Source: JBGQAS01 sp964498605 (GTDB lineage Bacteria; Chloroflexota; Anaerolineae; Anaerolineales; Anaerolineaceae). Taken from it: 6,100 nucleotides of DNA. The stretch is taken from assembly GCA_964498605.1 (NCBI GenBank), contig CAZCHK010000088.1, positions 1 to 6,100 of the forward strand. Reading direction: 5' to 3'. A program made the position numbers and the translations under genes. The first letter of the stretch is position 1; every line of letters starts with the position of its first letter. The notes under the pieces were generated by a model, which saw only the letters and a program-made list of their open reading frames with translations, ran no database searches and was not told the origin of the DNA. This document shows, piece by piece, positions 1-5,712 of this stretch.

Positions 1-6
1 AAAAGC

Positions 7-35
7 TTGAAAAAATGCATTTAATGTATTAACAT
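7..35 (+). promoter_or_regulatory. Candidate sigma-70-type promoter of the 91-residue small protein gene
   Basis: TTGAAA at 7-12 (5 of 6 to the -35 consensus) is separated by exactly 17 bp from TAACAT at 30-35 (4 of 6 to the -10 consensus). Transcription would begin near 42, leaving a leader of about 13 nt made almost entirely of the Shine-Dalgarno AAGGAG (44-49). The boxes are seen directly; promoter activity is inferred. Confidence 0.5.
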
Positions 36-54
36 ACGTATACAAGGAGATGAC

Positions 55-330
55 ATGCTCTTTGACGTGAACCTGTTCAGTGAGCACCCACCGGTTTGTT
101 ACCAGATCTATCTCAAAGGCAAGATGAGCAAGGTCTGGGACCCCTGGTTTCCGGGTTTTGAGGTCAAGCACATGAAGAACGAGACCGTCATCACGGGTCC
201 GGTGAAGAATACGAACGGACTGGAAGAACTGATCCGCATGATCCGCAACCTTGGGCTGCGCCCGGTATCCATTACCATCGCGTACTCAGAAAAGGTGGCC
301 TTTCCCATCCTTCCTCCCCCCATGTTGTAG
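55..330 (+). CDS. Conserved-type small hypothetical protein, 91 residues
   Basis: A 91-residue soluble protein with no signal peptide or membrane segment. The start is well supported: AAGGAG at 44-49 lies 5 nt upstream of the ATG, and a promoter-like pair precedes it. The core (about residues 15-75) begins with YQIYLKGKM, runs through the aromatic stretch W28-W31-F32-F35 and the strand TVITGPV (44-50), and ends with an amphipathic helix and strand, LIRMIRNLGLRPVSI (59-73). The pattern strand, W-F-G, ITGPV, helix ending in IRNLGL, resembles a family of 80-100 residue proteins I recall from Chloroflexota and related bacteria, where the tail often reads like GPVxDQAALHGLLxRIRDLGL. No function is established for that family to my knowledge. 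The C-terminus is proline-rich (FPILPPPML). It is transcribed alone and ends in a hairpin terminator. Confidence 0.8.
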   Translation: MLFDVNLFSEHPPVCYQIYLKGKMSKVWDPWFPGFEVKHMKNETVITGPVKNTNGLEELIRMIRNLGLRPVSITIAYSEKVAFPILPPPML

Positions 331-348
331 GCGGGTGCCGAATAATTT

Positions 349-380
349 ACCGGGCAGATCCTGCCCGGTTTACTTTTTTT
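349..380 (+). terminator. Rho-independent terminator of the small protein gene
   Basis: A 9-bp perfect stem (ACCGGGCAG at 349-357 with CTGCCCGGT at 361-369) closes a three-base loop and is followed by TTAC and a run of seven T (374-380). It terminates the plus-strand gene ending at 330. The 3' arm abuts, and the T-run lies inside, the last codons of the convergent minus-strand flavoprotein gene. On the minus strand the hairpin is followed only by a short AT-rich stretch, so termination in that direction would be weaker. Confidence 0.85.
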
Positions 381-1599
381 TACTGGCAGATTCTCCAGCT
401 AGCCATCCGCTGGCAAAGGCGAAGTGCAGGTTGTACCCGCCGCAGGGACCCAGCACATCCAGTGTTTCACCTGCCAAGTACAAACCCTCGTGGATGAGTG
501 ATTGATAGGTTGACGGATCGACCTCGCTCAAGGGCACACCGCCCGTTTTCATCTGGCAGAATTCAAATCCGCGTACGCCTTTCACGCTGAAGGTCATGCG
601 GCTGGCGGCTTGCAGCAAGCGCTGTCTTTGTGCTCGTGACATTTCCCCGGCTAAAGCTTTCTCGCCAAGGTCGCTGGAGTACATGATGACCCGGATCGGC
701 TTGGGCGGCAGGAAAGCACCCAGCAGCGTCTGACATGTCTTATCCCGGTTTTCTTTGCTTACTAACAGGTCAGTCAAATCATCACCGCGCCCGTTGAGGA
801 GGTCAATTTCCAACCTCAGCGGAACGTCGCCTGCGCGTGCGACATGATGGCTGAGATTCATCACGGCCGGACCGTTCATTCCCCATTCGGTGAAGATCAT
901 GTTCCCGCGCGTTTCAGCCAGAAGGCTGGTTTCGTGCCAAAGCCTGGCGATGACATCCAGACGCGTGCCCCGCAGGGAATGGTACGAGCGCATATCCGCA
1001 AGGACAGGCGCGAGTGCCGGAAGTAGCGGGAGGACCGCGTGCCCCAGTCGTTTGAGCACCGGAAACATCTCCCCTCTCGCACCAAGCGCGGGCTGCGCCA
1101 TGCCGCCCGCGCACACGATTACCTGGTCGACGGAGAGAACAGTACCGCTGTCAGGGGTCAGGTGAAAACCATGAGGGTGTGCGGTGAGGTCTTTGATCCG
1201 GGTGTTCAATAGAACATCCACGTGAGCGTGTTTCAACGCCTCCTGAAGCAAGCTGACCACGCTTTGAGCTGACTCCGAGAGCGGATAGCACCAGCCGTCC
1301 GCTGTGCTGTAGGTGAGCACCCCGTAATTTTCCAGGTGCGCACGCAATTGATCGGGGGGCAATTTTTCGAAAAGCAAGTTCAGCAGGGAAGAGTCACTGC
1401 ATGTGTACACAGATGGCGCAGCGTTTAAATTGGTGATGTTGCACCGCCCCGAGCCTGTAACGAGGAGTTTTTTGCCCACCAGCGTGTTGGACTCGAACAA
1501 CCTGACCGCGTGGCCGGACCGCGCGGCTTGCAGTGCGGCCGCGATTCCCGCGGGTCCCGCGCCGATGACGGCAATGGTTTGTTTTTTGCTCTGCATCAT
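370..1599 (-). CDS. HI0933/BaiN/RdsA-family NAD(P)/FAD-dependent flavoprotein
   Basis: A 409-residue FAD-binding oxidoreductase. Numbering from the ATG at 1599, the N-terminal Rossmann fold has GAGPAG at 13-18 after the strand IAVI, and E36 (LFES) is the expected FAD ribose ligand. GKKLLVTGSGRCNITN (42-57) is the signature of the HI0933 family. The C-terminal FAD-binding part shows GGVPLSEV (353-360), GLYLAGE (372-378) and GPCGGYNLHFAFASGWLAG (384-402), matching the family's GGYNLQ-A-SG-AG ending. Length fits the usual ~400 residues. Members include E. coli YhiN and C. scindens BaiN, whose proposed role is a reductive bile-acid step; the substrate here cannot be told. A TTG start at 1638 would add 13 residues but lies over the likely -35 box and has no Shine-Dalgarno. 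The tandem ATGs at 1599 and 1596 are preferred. The last codons (KKK) coincide with the T-run of the opposing terminator. Confidence 0.93.
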   Translation of the reverse strand: MMQSKKQTIAVIGAGPAGIAAALQAARSGHAVRLFESNTLVGKKLLVTGSGRCNITNLNAAPSVYTCSDSSLLNLLFEKLPPDQLRAHLENYGVLTYSTADGWCYPLSESAQSVVSLLQEALKHAHVDVLLNTRIKDLTAHPHGFHLTPDSGTVLSVDQVIVCAGGMAQPALGARGEMFPVLKRLGHAVLPLLPALAPVLADMRSYHSLRGTRLDVIARLWHETSLLAETRGNMIFTEWGMNGPAVMNLSHHVARAGDVPLRLEIDLLNGRGDDLTDLLVSKENRDKTCQTLLGAFLPPKPIRVIMYSSDLGEKALAGEMSRAQRQRLLQAASRMTFSVKGVRGFEFCQMKTGGVPLSEVDPSTYQSLIHEGLYLAGETLDVLGPCGGYNLHFAFASGWLAGESASKKK

Positions 1600-1611
1600 T
1601 GAAGTTAGAGC

Positions 1612-1638
1612 ATTATATCCCACGAAGGTTGCGATCAA
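1612..1638 (-). promoter_or_regulatory. Candidate promoter of the flavoprotein gene, giving a very short leader
   Basis: On the minus strand a perfect TATAAT (1617-1612) sits 12 nt before the ATG at 1599. A partial -35, TTGATC (1638-1633), lies 15 bp further upstream. Initiation about 7 nt past the -10 box would fall near 1605, leaving roughly six untranslated bases and no room for a Shine-Dalgarno; none is visible. This implies a leaderless or near-leaderless mRNA. Confidence 0.55.
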
Positions 1639-1663
1639 TTTTTAACGAAAAATTTATTTTTTG

Positions 1664-1695
1664 TTGATATTTTTCCAACACCTGCCGGGTAAGAT
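1664..1695 (+). promoter_or_regulatory. Weak candidate promoter of hsp20
   Basis: TTGATA (1664-1669) and TAAGAT (1690-1695, 5 of 6 to the -10 consensus) are the best boxes upstream of hsp20. Their 20-bp spacing is longer than usual for a housekeeping sigma factor, so an alternative sigma factor or an activator is possible. No CIRCE (TTAGCACTC-N9-GAGTGCTAA) or HAIR element was found here. Initiation near 1702 would give a leader of about 43 nt that contains the hairpin at 1711-1738. Confidence 0.3.
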
Positions 1696-1710
1696 GTGAT
1701 CAAGAAAAAA

Positions 1711-1738
1711 TTATTTTGAATCATAGGATTCAAAGGAG
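1711..1738 (+). promoter_or_regulatory. Hairpin overlapping the hsp20 ribosome binding site (candidate RNA thermometer)
   Basis: TTTGAATC (1715-1722) and GATTCAAA (1727-1734) form a perfect 8-bp stem around the tetraloop ATAG. As RNA the stem continues imperfectly outward: U1714-G1735 wobble, A1713/G1736 mismatch, U1712-A1737, and U1711-G1738 wobble. It thus runs into the Shine-Dalgarno AAAGGAGG (1732-1739). Only two pairs of the perfect stem are G-C, so it should melt easily. A U-rich strand imperfectly pairing an AGGAG in front of a small heat-shock gene is the architecture of fourU/ROSE-type thermometers. The repeat is seen; the function is inferred. A DNA operator is the alternative. Confidence 0.45.
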
Positions 1739-1744
1739 GAAAAA

Positions 1745-2242
1745 ATGATCTACAAAGTACTTTTACCCAATGGCCGCGAAGGTGGCCGCGAGATTGCTCC
1801 CCGCGAGGATCGCCAGATCGCCCGCATCCACAATCAGCTGGACCGGCTGTTCGATGATTTCTTCACCGATCCATTCGGCGCGATGAGCGTCCGGCGCGCT
1901 CCCTCCGCGTTCATTCCGCGCGTGGATGTGAGCGAAACCGAGAAGGAGATCAGGATCGCCGCGGAGATCCCCGGCATGGAGGAGAAGGACATCAATGTCA
2001 ATTTGCAGAACGACGTTCTGACCATCTCCGGCGAGAAATCGAACGAGGTGGATGAAAAAAGCACATTGTTCCATCGTATGGAACGCAGTTATGGCTCCTT
2101 CCGCCGCGATATCCAGCTTCCCGCGGACATCAATCCCGAGAAGATCTCGGCCGTGTTCAGCAAGGGCGTGCTGACCATCACCATGCCCAAACCAGAGGAG
2201 ACCCTCAGCAAGAACCGCAAGATCGAGATCAAAAAAGGCTGA
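1745..2242 (+). CDS. hsp20: Hsp20/alpha-crystallin family small heat-shock protein
   Basis: A 165-residue cytoplasmic ATP-independent holdase chaperone that would bind unfolding proteins and keep them refoldable. The N-terminal arm (1-55) includes IHNQLDRLFDDFFTDPFG (28-45), the amphipathic segment typical of bacterial class A sHSPs. The alpha-crystallin domain spans about 56-148, with PRVDVSETEKEI at its start, the PGMEEKDI turn (76-83), VLTISGEK (91-98), YGSFRRDIQLP (116-125) and the signature A-F-S-KGVLTI (136-145). The C-terminal extension carries the IXI motif I160-E-I162 that links dimers in oligomers. Length is normal. The start is secured by AAAGGAGG (1732-1739) 5 nt before the ATG. 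It is monocistronic, with a leader hairpin overlapping the ribosome binding site and a strong terminator just downstream. Confidence 0.97.
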   Translation: MIYKVLLPNGREGGREIAPREDRQIARIHNQLDRLFDDFFTDPFGAMSVRRAPSAFIPRVDVSETEKEIRIAAEIPGMEEKDINVNLQNDVLTISGEKSNEVDEKSTLFHRMERSYGSFRRDIQLPADINPEKISAVFSKGVLTITMPKPEETLSKNRKIEIKKG

Positions 2243-2255
2243 TCCCACCAAGCGT

Positions 2256-2297
2256 AAAAAAACAGAGCGGACCATCCGGATGAACCGCTCTGTTTTC
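2256..2297. terminator. Bidirectional terminator between hsp20 and the convergent small gene
   Basis: A 12-bp stem pairs AAAACAGAGCGG (2259-2270) with CCGCTCTGTTTT (2285-2296). The A-run 2256-2262 serves as a T-run for minus-strand transcripts and TTTT (2293-2296) serves the plus strand. The 14-base loop contains the perfect palindrome CATCCGGATG (2273-2282), which can form a nested stem. It ends hsp20 (stop at 2242) and the minus-strand unit (stop at 2314). Confidence 0.88.
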
Positions 2298-2313
2298 TAT
2301 TATCATTGGTCAA

Positions 2314-2532
2314 TTAACTGGCGCTGCACTCTACCGCCCGGGAAAGTGCCTTCGAAAGCTGGCATGCCTGCTGCGGCGTGATGTAGAGATTGATCTCTTT
2401 CGCCCTGAAAAGACGCTCCTCGTCAGCACAATCCTCTAGGATGTGAACGCAGATGTTATCTTTGAACTCCTCATCGTTCTGCTCGTAGTAGATCTCAACC
2501 TGCAGACTGTCATCAAGAAGGTGGATTTTCAT
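2314..2532 (-). CDS. Small acidic cysteine-containing protein of unknown function, 72 residues
   Basis: Not recognised as a named family. The ATG at 2532 is chosen because GGAG lies 8 nt upstream; the ATG at 2565 would add 11 residues but has no Shine-Dalgarno. The 72-residue product is acidic in its first half (LLDDSLQVEIYYEQNDEEF) and has four cysteines at C28, C35, C57 and C69. It ends with a strand plus helix, INLYITPQQACQLSKALSRAV (47-67), a 'TP-x-QA-x-L-x-x-AL' helix common in small bacterial proteins. There is no signal peptide or membrane segment. It lies 36 bp downstream of the flavin-reductase-like gene in the same direction with no terminator between, so it is very likely co-transcribed. 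A redox or binding partner role is speculation. A shared bidirectional terminator follows the stop. Confidence 0.75.
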   Translation of the reverse strand: MKIHLLDDSLQVEIYYEQNDEEFKDNICVHILEDCADEERLFRAKEINLYITPQQACQLSKALSRAVECSAS

Positions 2533-2568
2533 TTTCTCGTCTCCCGGTGAGGCGTTAAGTTTCATCGA

Positions 2569-3081
2569 TCAAGCACTGGCGATCGCCAGGATTTCTCCGA
2601 AGTACATGCGGTGGTAGTCTTTGATCGGGTATTTGTTCTCGATCCAGTTGAACAAAAAGTGAGACGGGTCCAGGTCCTGCCAGTAGGTTTTCCGGCATTC
2701 GATGGCCAGCTCCGCCTCTTCGTACACCGGCGCGGCGACTTCGACCCCCGACATGGGTGTCAGCCCGGAAGACTCGATCTTGTTCCCGTCTCGACCTGAT
2801 TTGGTGCCGAGGAGATTCAACGCCGAGCGGTACTGCGCGGGGAATGCGCATAACGTGAACGTATCGTACTGCTCCATGAATTCCATGGTGTAGCGGGTGG
2901 GGCGAACAACCGCGATGGCGAGCGGCCGATCCCAGATGTATCCCAGCGCGCCCCATGAAATGGTCATGCAGTTAAAATGCTTGGTCTTGAAGTCGCCGCT
3001 GCTCAATAGCAGCCACTGCTTGTCGTAGAGGTGGAAAGGAAGGCTGGAAAATTCGTGGAACGGAATGGATTTTCGATTCAT
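2569..3081 (-). CDS. Flavin reductase-like (FMN-binding split-barrel) family protein
   Basis: A 170-residue soluble protein that should bind FMN in a split beta-barrel, as in flavoredoxin and the small reductase components of two-component monooxygenases. Visible features: an N-terminal PFHLYDKQWLLLSSGD strand pair, the conserved FNCMTISWGALGYIWDRP (35-52), equivalent to the family's N-x-MT-x-SWG-x-x-g-x-x-W-x-x-P, and VVRPTRYTMEFMEQYDTFTLC (57-77), equivalent to RPTRYT-x-e-x-i-e-x-x-x-x-F. The family's usual ending, YFGEI, is present near the C-terminus. The SWG/RPTRYT version is the flavoredoxin-like branch typical of anaerobes. Whether it reduces free flavin or only carries electrons cannot be decided. 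The start has CAGGAG 6 nt upstream. It is first in a two-gene unit with the 72-residue protein and has its own promoter candidate. Confidence 0.92.
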   Translation of the reverse strand: MNRKSIPFHEFSSLPFHLYDKQWLLLSSGDFKTKHFNCMTISWGALGYIWDRPLAIAVVRPTRYTMEFMEQYDTFTLCAFPAQYRSALNLLGTKSGRDGNKIESSGLTPMSGVEVAAPVYEEAELAIECRKTYWQDLDPSHFLFNWIENKYPIKDYHRMYFGEILAIASA

Positions 3082-3100
3082 AATGATCTCCTGTATATGT

Positions 3101-3128
3101 ATTTTAATGATTTTTCATGGTTAATCAA
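3101..3128 (-). promoter_or_regulatory. Candidate promoter of the flavin-reductase-like gene
   Basis: On the minus strand TTGATT (3128-3123; 4 of 6) and TAAAAT (3106-3101; 5 of 6) are 16 bp apart. Initiation near 3094 would place the mRNA start immediately before CAGGAG (3093-3088), again a very short leader. Boxes are seen; function is inferred. Confidence 0.5.
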
Positions 3129-3144
3129 ACCTCTGAAACAGGAT

Positions 3145-3167
3145 CAGGTCACAACCGGATTGACCTG
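3145..3167. repeat. Inverted repeat CAGGTCA-N9-TGACCTG, possible operator
   Basis: A perfect 7-bp inverted repeat, CAGGTCA (3145-3151) and TGACCTG (3161-3167), is separated by 9 bp and lies 16 bp upstream of the -35 box of the flavin-reductase-like gene. It is the only clear structure in the 3082-3354 divergent intergenic stretch apart from the two promoters. A dimeric repressor or activator site is plausible. A weak hairpin with no following T-run is the alternative. Confidence 0.3.
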
Positions 3168-3328
3168 TTTGTTGCTCGGTGTTCCAAGCCCAAAGCAGTA
3201 AGAAACCCCGTGTTTTATGGAAGACGCCCTGTCCGTGCAAGGTGCGTTCCTTTTTGTGCACAGACGGCTGGTTTTATGATGGGGGAGGGAGCCCGCAAAA
3301 CACACATTTCAGAATGAAACCCATCCTT

Positions 3329-3348
3329 TATAATACGCATCAGAGGAG
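3329..3348 (+). promoter_or_regulatory. -10 box and ribosome binding site of the lipoprotein gene
   Basis: A perfect TATAAT (3329-3334) is followed by AGGAG (3344-3348), 6 nt before the ATG at 3355. No good -35 hexamer is present at 16-18 bp (the best is ATTTCA at 3306-3311), so initiation may depend on an activator or on the -10 box alone. The leader would be about 14 nt. Confidence 0.5.
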
Positions 3349-3354
3349 ATCATC

Positions 3355-4737
3355 ATGAAACAAAACAGAATACCACTCATCATTTTTGTCGCAATCTTTG
3401 CCATTCTTCTGAACGCCTGTTCACTGTTGCCGAAATTCCTGACTGGCGAAAAAGCACAGCAGCTGACGCCCACCGCTTCCGGTCCGGGCGCTTCCAGCGC
3501 GTCCGGGGCTCCCGTGGAAATAAGCAGCCTGTATGCGCACACCGACAGCTTTGGCTACTTCCACGTGGTAGGCGAGATCACCAATGTCTCTTCCTCTGTC
3601 ATTTCCAATGTTGAGCTTGCCATATTGTTGAAGGACGCCAGCGGCGTGACCTTGCTGAAGGATTACGACGGAAACACAGTCGATTCGATCGAGTTCTTCC
3701 CGTTCGTGTACACGCTTGACCCTGGTGATTCGTCGCCCTTTGATTATTCGTATTACGAGGAAGGGACTCCGAGCTCGTACGAGGTCTTTTACGTTTCTTC
3801 TGATACCACCGCCGCGACCAAAGGCAGCGTGGAGATCCGCAACACGCACTTTGTCGATGACGGTTCCGATACCATCTATTACTTTGGCGAGCTGGTTAAC
3901 ACCGGATCGACCCCGGTGGAGATCTCCGGTTTTTCTGTTGGATTGAAGGATGCCAGTGGGATGGTGAAAGCTGCCTCATCTTCCATGAACCTGGTGCAGT
4001 ACCTGGCACCGGCTGGCGACGAGGACGGCCTGGACTCCGGGCCTTTTGGCGTGACCATCAACGCGGTGCCGGAAGACGGTTTGACCCCCCAGGTCTACTT
4101 TTACCCCCGCCAGGCGGATTTCCGCCAGAAACCCATGCTGGAGCTGACCTTTTCCAATTCATACAACGATTATTATGATCGCGTTCACGTGGTGGGGGTG
4201 GTCAAGAACAGTGACACGCGGCAGCTTGGTTTTCCTGTCCAGGTGGCCCTGCGCGATGAAAATGGCGTGATCCTGGACACTTACTACGTGAACATGCCCG
4301 TCAGCCTCGATCCCGGCGAATCACTGCCCTTCGATGTCAGTTACTGGTACCAGATCAACTCGAACGCGGACGATCAGGCGGTCATGTCCAACCTTTATAT
4401 GCAGATCGATCCGTACTGGACATGGGAGACCACCTATGAATACAAGATCCTGAGCGCCAGCGCTGTGAACCTGGAGGACACCGGGGATGGCACGCTTCAC
4501 ATTACCGGCACGACGCGCAATGATTCAGGCGTGGATTTGTACAGCATTACCGTGATGATCTGGTTTACGGATGCGGATGATTACATTGTTGGCACCGCTT
4601 ACACGTCGCTGTTCCCCGGTGGAGACGGGTTTGCCTTAAACGAAGAGGCCGAGATCGATTTCTATGCCAATCTTGATCCTGGAGCCGATTACACAGCGTA
4701 CGATTACACCCTGCAGGTCATTGGACAGGTGAAATAG
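3355..4737 (+). CDS. Secreted lipoprotein with four tandem FxLYD-type repeats
   Basis: A 460-residue predicted lipoprotein. The signal peptide has K2/R5, a hydrophobic core IPLIIFVAIFAILL (6-19), and a lipobox L19-N-A-C22; the N at -2 is less common but tolerated. A Thr/Ser/Pro/Ala-rich linker (38-53) leads to four beta-rich repeats starting near 54, 157, 260 and 362, a period of about 103 residues. Each repeat has the FxLYD-like pattern, strand, 'V-x-GE-x-x-N-x-s', strand, 'v-L-x-DasG', then a 'LDPG-SxPFD' or related turn: GEITN/LLKDASG/LDPGDSSPFD; GELVN/GLKDASG; GVVKN/ALRDENG/LDPGESLPFD; GTTRN/WFTDADD/LDPGADYT. FxLYD domains are immunoglobulin-like modules of extracellular proteins. No catalytic motif is visible. 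A surface-anchored binding or structural role is inferred; no partner is known. It is monocistronic. Confidence 0.88.
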   Translation: MKQNRIPLIIFVAIFAILLNACSLLPKFLTGEKAQQLTPTASGPGASSASGAPVEISSLYAHTDSFGYFHVVGEITNVSSSVISNVELAILLKDASGVTLLKDYDGNTVDSIEFFPFVYTLDPGDSSPFDYSYYEEGTPSSYEVFYVSSDTTAATKGSVEIRNTHFVDDGSDTIYYFGELVNTGSTPVEISGFSVGLKDASGMVKAASSSMNLVQYLAPAGDEDGLDSGPFGVTINAVPEDGLTPQVYFYPRQADFRQKPMLELTFSNSYNDYYDRVHVVGVVKNSDTRQLGFPVQVALRDENGVILDTYYVNMPVSLDPGESLPFDVSYWYQINSNADDQAVMSNLYMQIDPYWTWETTYEYKILSASAVNLEDTGDGTLHITGTTRNDSGVDLYSITVMIWFTDADDYIVGTAYTSLFPGGDGFALNEEAEIDFYANLDPGADYTAYDYTLQVIGQVK

Positions 4738-4755
4738 CCGCCATCAGCTGATCAG

Positions 4756-4791
4756 AAAAAGGCGCATCTCATGAATGGATGCGCCTTTTTT
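4756..4791. terminator. Bidirectional terminator between the lipoprotein and MBL-fold genes
   Basis: GGCGCATC (4761-4768) pairs with GATGCGCC (4778-4785) around a 9-base loop. The stem is flanked by AAAAA (4756-4760) and TTTTTT (4786-4791), giving a T-run in both directions. The plus-strand gene stops at 4737. The minus-strand gene's TAA (4792-4790) overlaps the T-run. Confidence 0.9.
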
Positions 4792-5638
4792 ATACCTCGA
4801 GTCGATCACCGCACGCCAGGTACTCCAGTTTTTCTCCCATCACCTCTTTGAGGATGCGGAAGGCACGCTTTCCCGTGCAGTGGCCTGTGTACACCATACC
4901 AAGCGGGTAGCGCAGCAGCGCTCTTCCCAGCTCCTCGACCTCTTTACGCGTGCCAGCCATGGTGTCGATGATACCGGGTTCGATCAGGTGAAAACCGCCA
5001 ATAAGTGTGTCAATCGGTCTGCCAGGAAAGCGATCCAGTACCGCATCCAGGACATTGAGGATTCCGTGATGCGAGCACCCGGTGAAAACATGCAGTTTGC
5101 GTCCCTCTGCAATCACCAGAACCAGCTCGTGAGAAAAATCGTCCCGTACGGCAGGCCGCTGTTGTTCGTCATACAGGTTGCGGTTGCCCTTTGGCGTGGG
5201 ATGACGCGTGGAAATGTTCGTGAGGATAAAAACGCCTGCAGCAATCTCGGTGAATGTATCGATGTACCTGGATCTATCCGGATGGCACGCGAAGGTCGAC
5301 TTGTCAAGACCCACCCGCCTTGTGAAGATTTTCAATACACGCAGGGTGAGATCGGCAGTGCCGCCCCCGCACAGATAGACTCCCGCGCTGGAATTGACGG
5401 ACATGAAGACATCCAGCCCCCCGCCGTGATCGTAGTGGTGATGGGACAGCACTGCCAGGTTGACGCTGGAGATATTCACCCCGAGGCGTTCTGCATTGGC
5501 AAGAAATGCGTCCTTCACACCGGTATCAAACAGGATGCGCATATCATTGGCTTCGATATGGATCGAAAGTCCGGGTTCCGTGCGCAGATCCCTGTGAAGG
5601 GGTGACGCGCAGTTGTCCACCAGTGATATGACCCGCAT
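4790..5638 (-). CDS. Metallo-beta-lactamase-fold hydrolase, COG1237 type
   Basis: A 282-residue cytoplasmic metallo-hydrolase. Numbering from the ATG at 5638, chosen because GGAAGGA lies about 6 nt upstream (an ATG at 5689 adds 17 residues but has no Shine-Dalgarno): SIHIE (25-29) and ILFDTG (35-40) form the first strands; HHHYDH (66-71) is the HxHxDH metal motif in LSHHHYDHGGGL; H190 in FTGCSHHGILN is the third-histidine region; GGFHL (214-218) and YTGHCTG (250-256) supply the last metal ligand region; CGDRLEV closes the chain. The TGCSHxGI/GGFHL/HCTG combination marks the COG1237 group, which includes archaeal dihydropterin-ribofuranosylaminobenzene phosphate synthase-like proteins; most bacterial members have no known substrate. 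It is divergent from the S9 peptidase gene across a palindromic intergenic region. Confidence 0.92.
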   Translation of the reverse strand: MRVISLVDNCASPLHRDLRTEPGLSIHIEANDMRILFDTGVKDAFLANAERLGVNISSVNLAVLSHHHYDHGGGLDVFMSVNSSAGVYLCGGGTADLTLRVLKIFTRRVGLDKSTFACHPDRSRYIDTFTEIAAGVFILTNISTRHPTPKGNRNLYDEQQRPAVRDDFSHELVLVIAEGRKLHVFTGCSHHGILNVLDAVLDRFPGRPIDTLIGGFHLIEPGIIDTMAGTRKEVEELGRALLRYPLGMVYTGHCTGKRAFRILKEVMGEKLEYLACGDRLEV

Positions 5639-5683
5639 GGTTCTTCCTTCCGTGATCACCAGGACCACTCCCGCTGTTGCGGA

Positions 5684-5712
5684 TTGCATCCGCTGTACTA
5701 TACTAGTATAGT
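5684..5712 (+). promoter_or_regulatory. Candidate promoter of the S9 peptidase gene
   Basis: TTGCAT (5684-5689; 3 of 6) and TATAGT (5707-5712; 5 of 6) are spaced by 17 bp, with the -10 box forming the right end of an 18-bp palindrome. TTGCGG (5677-5682) with TATACT (5699-5704), 16 bp apart, is an overlapping alternative. Initiation from the first pair would fall near 5719, at the base of the hairpin 5720-5756. Confidence 0.4.

Noticed and set aside
34..41. Palindrome ATACGTAT at the -10 region of the first gene
   Set aside because: Eight bases only, in AT-rich sequence, with no extension; likely chance.
1763..2275. A 170-residue minus-strand open frame opposite hsp20
   Set aside because: Shadow of the codon bias of hsp20, whose full alpha-crystallin domain is clear. 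No Shine-Dalgarno or recognisable motif.
2555..2956. A 133-residue minus-strand frame overlapping the flavin-reductase-like gene
   Set aside because: Out-of-frame shadow rich in Arg/Gly/His/Pro; the overlapping frame has the family motifs and a good ribosome binding site.
3235..3261. Interrupted hairpin GTGCA/AGG with CCT/TGCAC in the intergenic region
   Set aside because: Short arms with unequal bulges and no placement that suggests function; could easily occur by chance.
3117..3317. A 66-residue plus-strand open frame in the divergent intergenic region
   Set aside because: No Shine-Dalgarno, atypical composition, and it overlaps the promoter of the divergent minus-strand gene.
4775..5605. 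A 276-residue plus-strand open frame opposite the MBL-fold gene
   Set aside because: It is antisense to a gene with complete metal-binding motifs, has no family resemblance, and its start lies inside the terminator hairpin.
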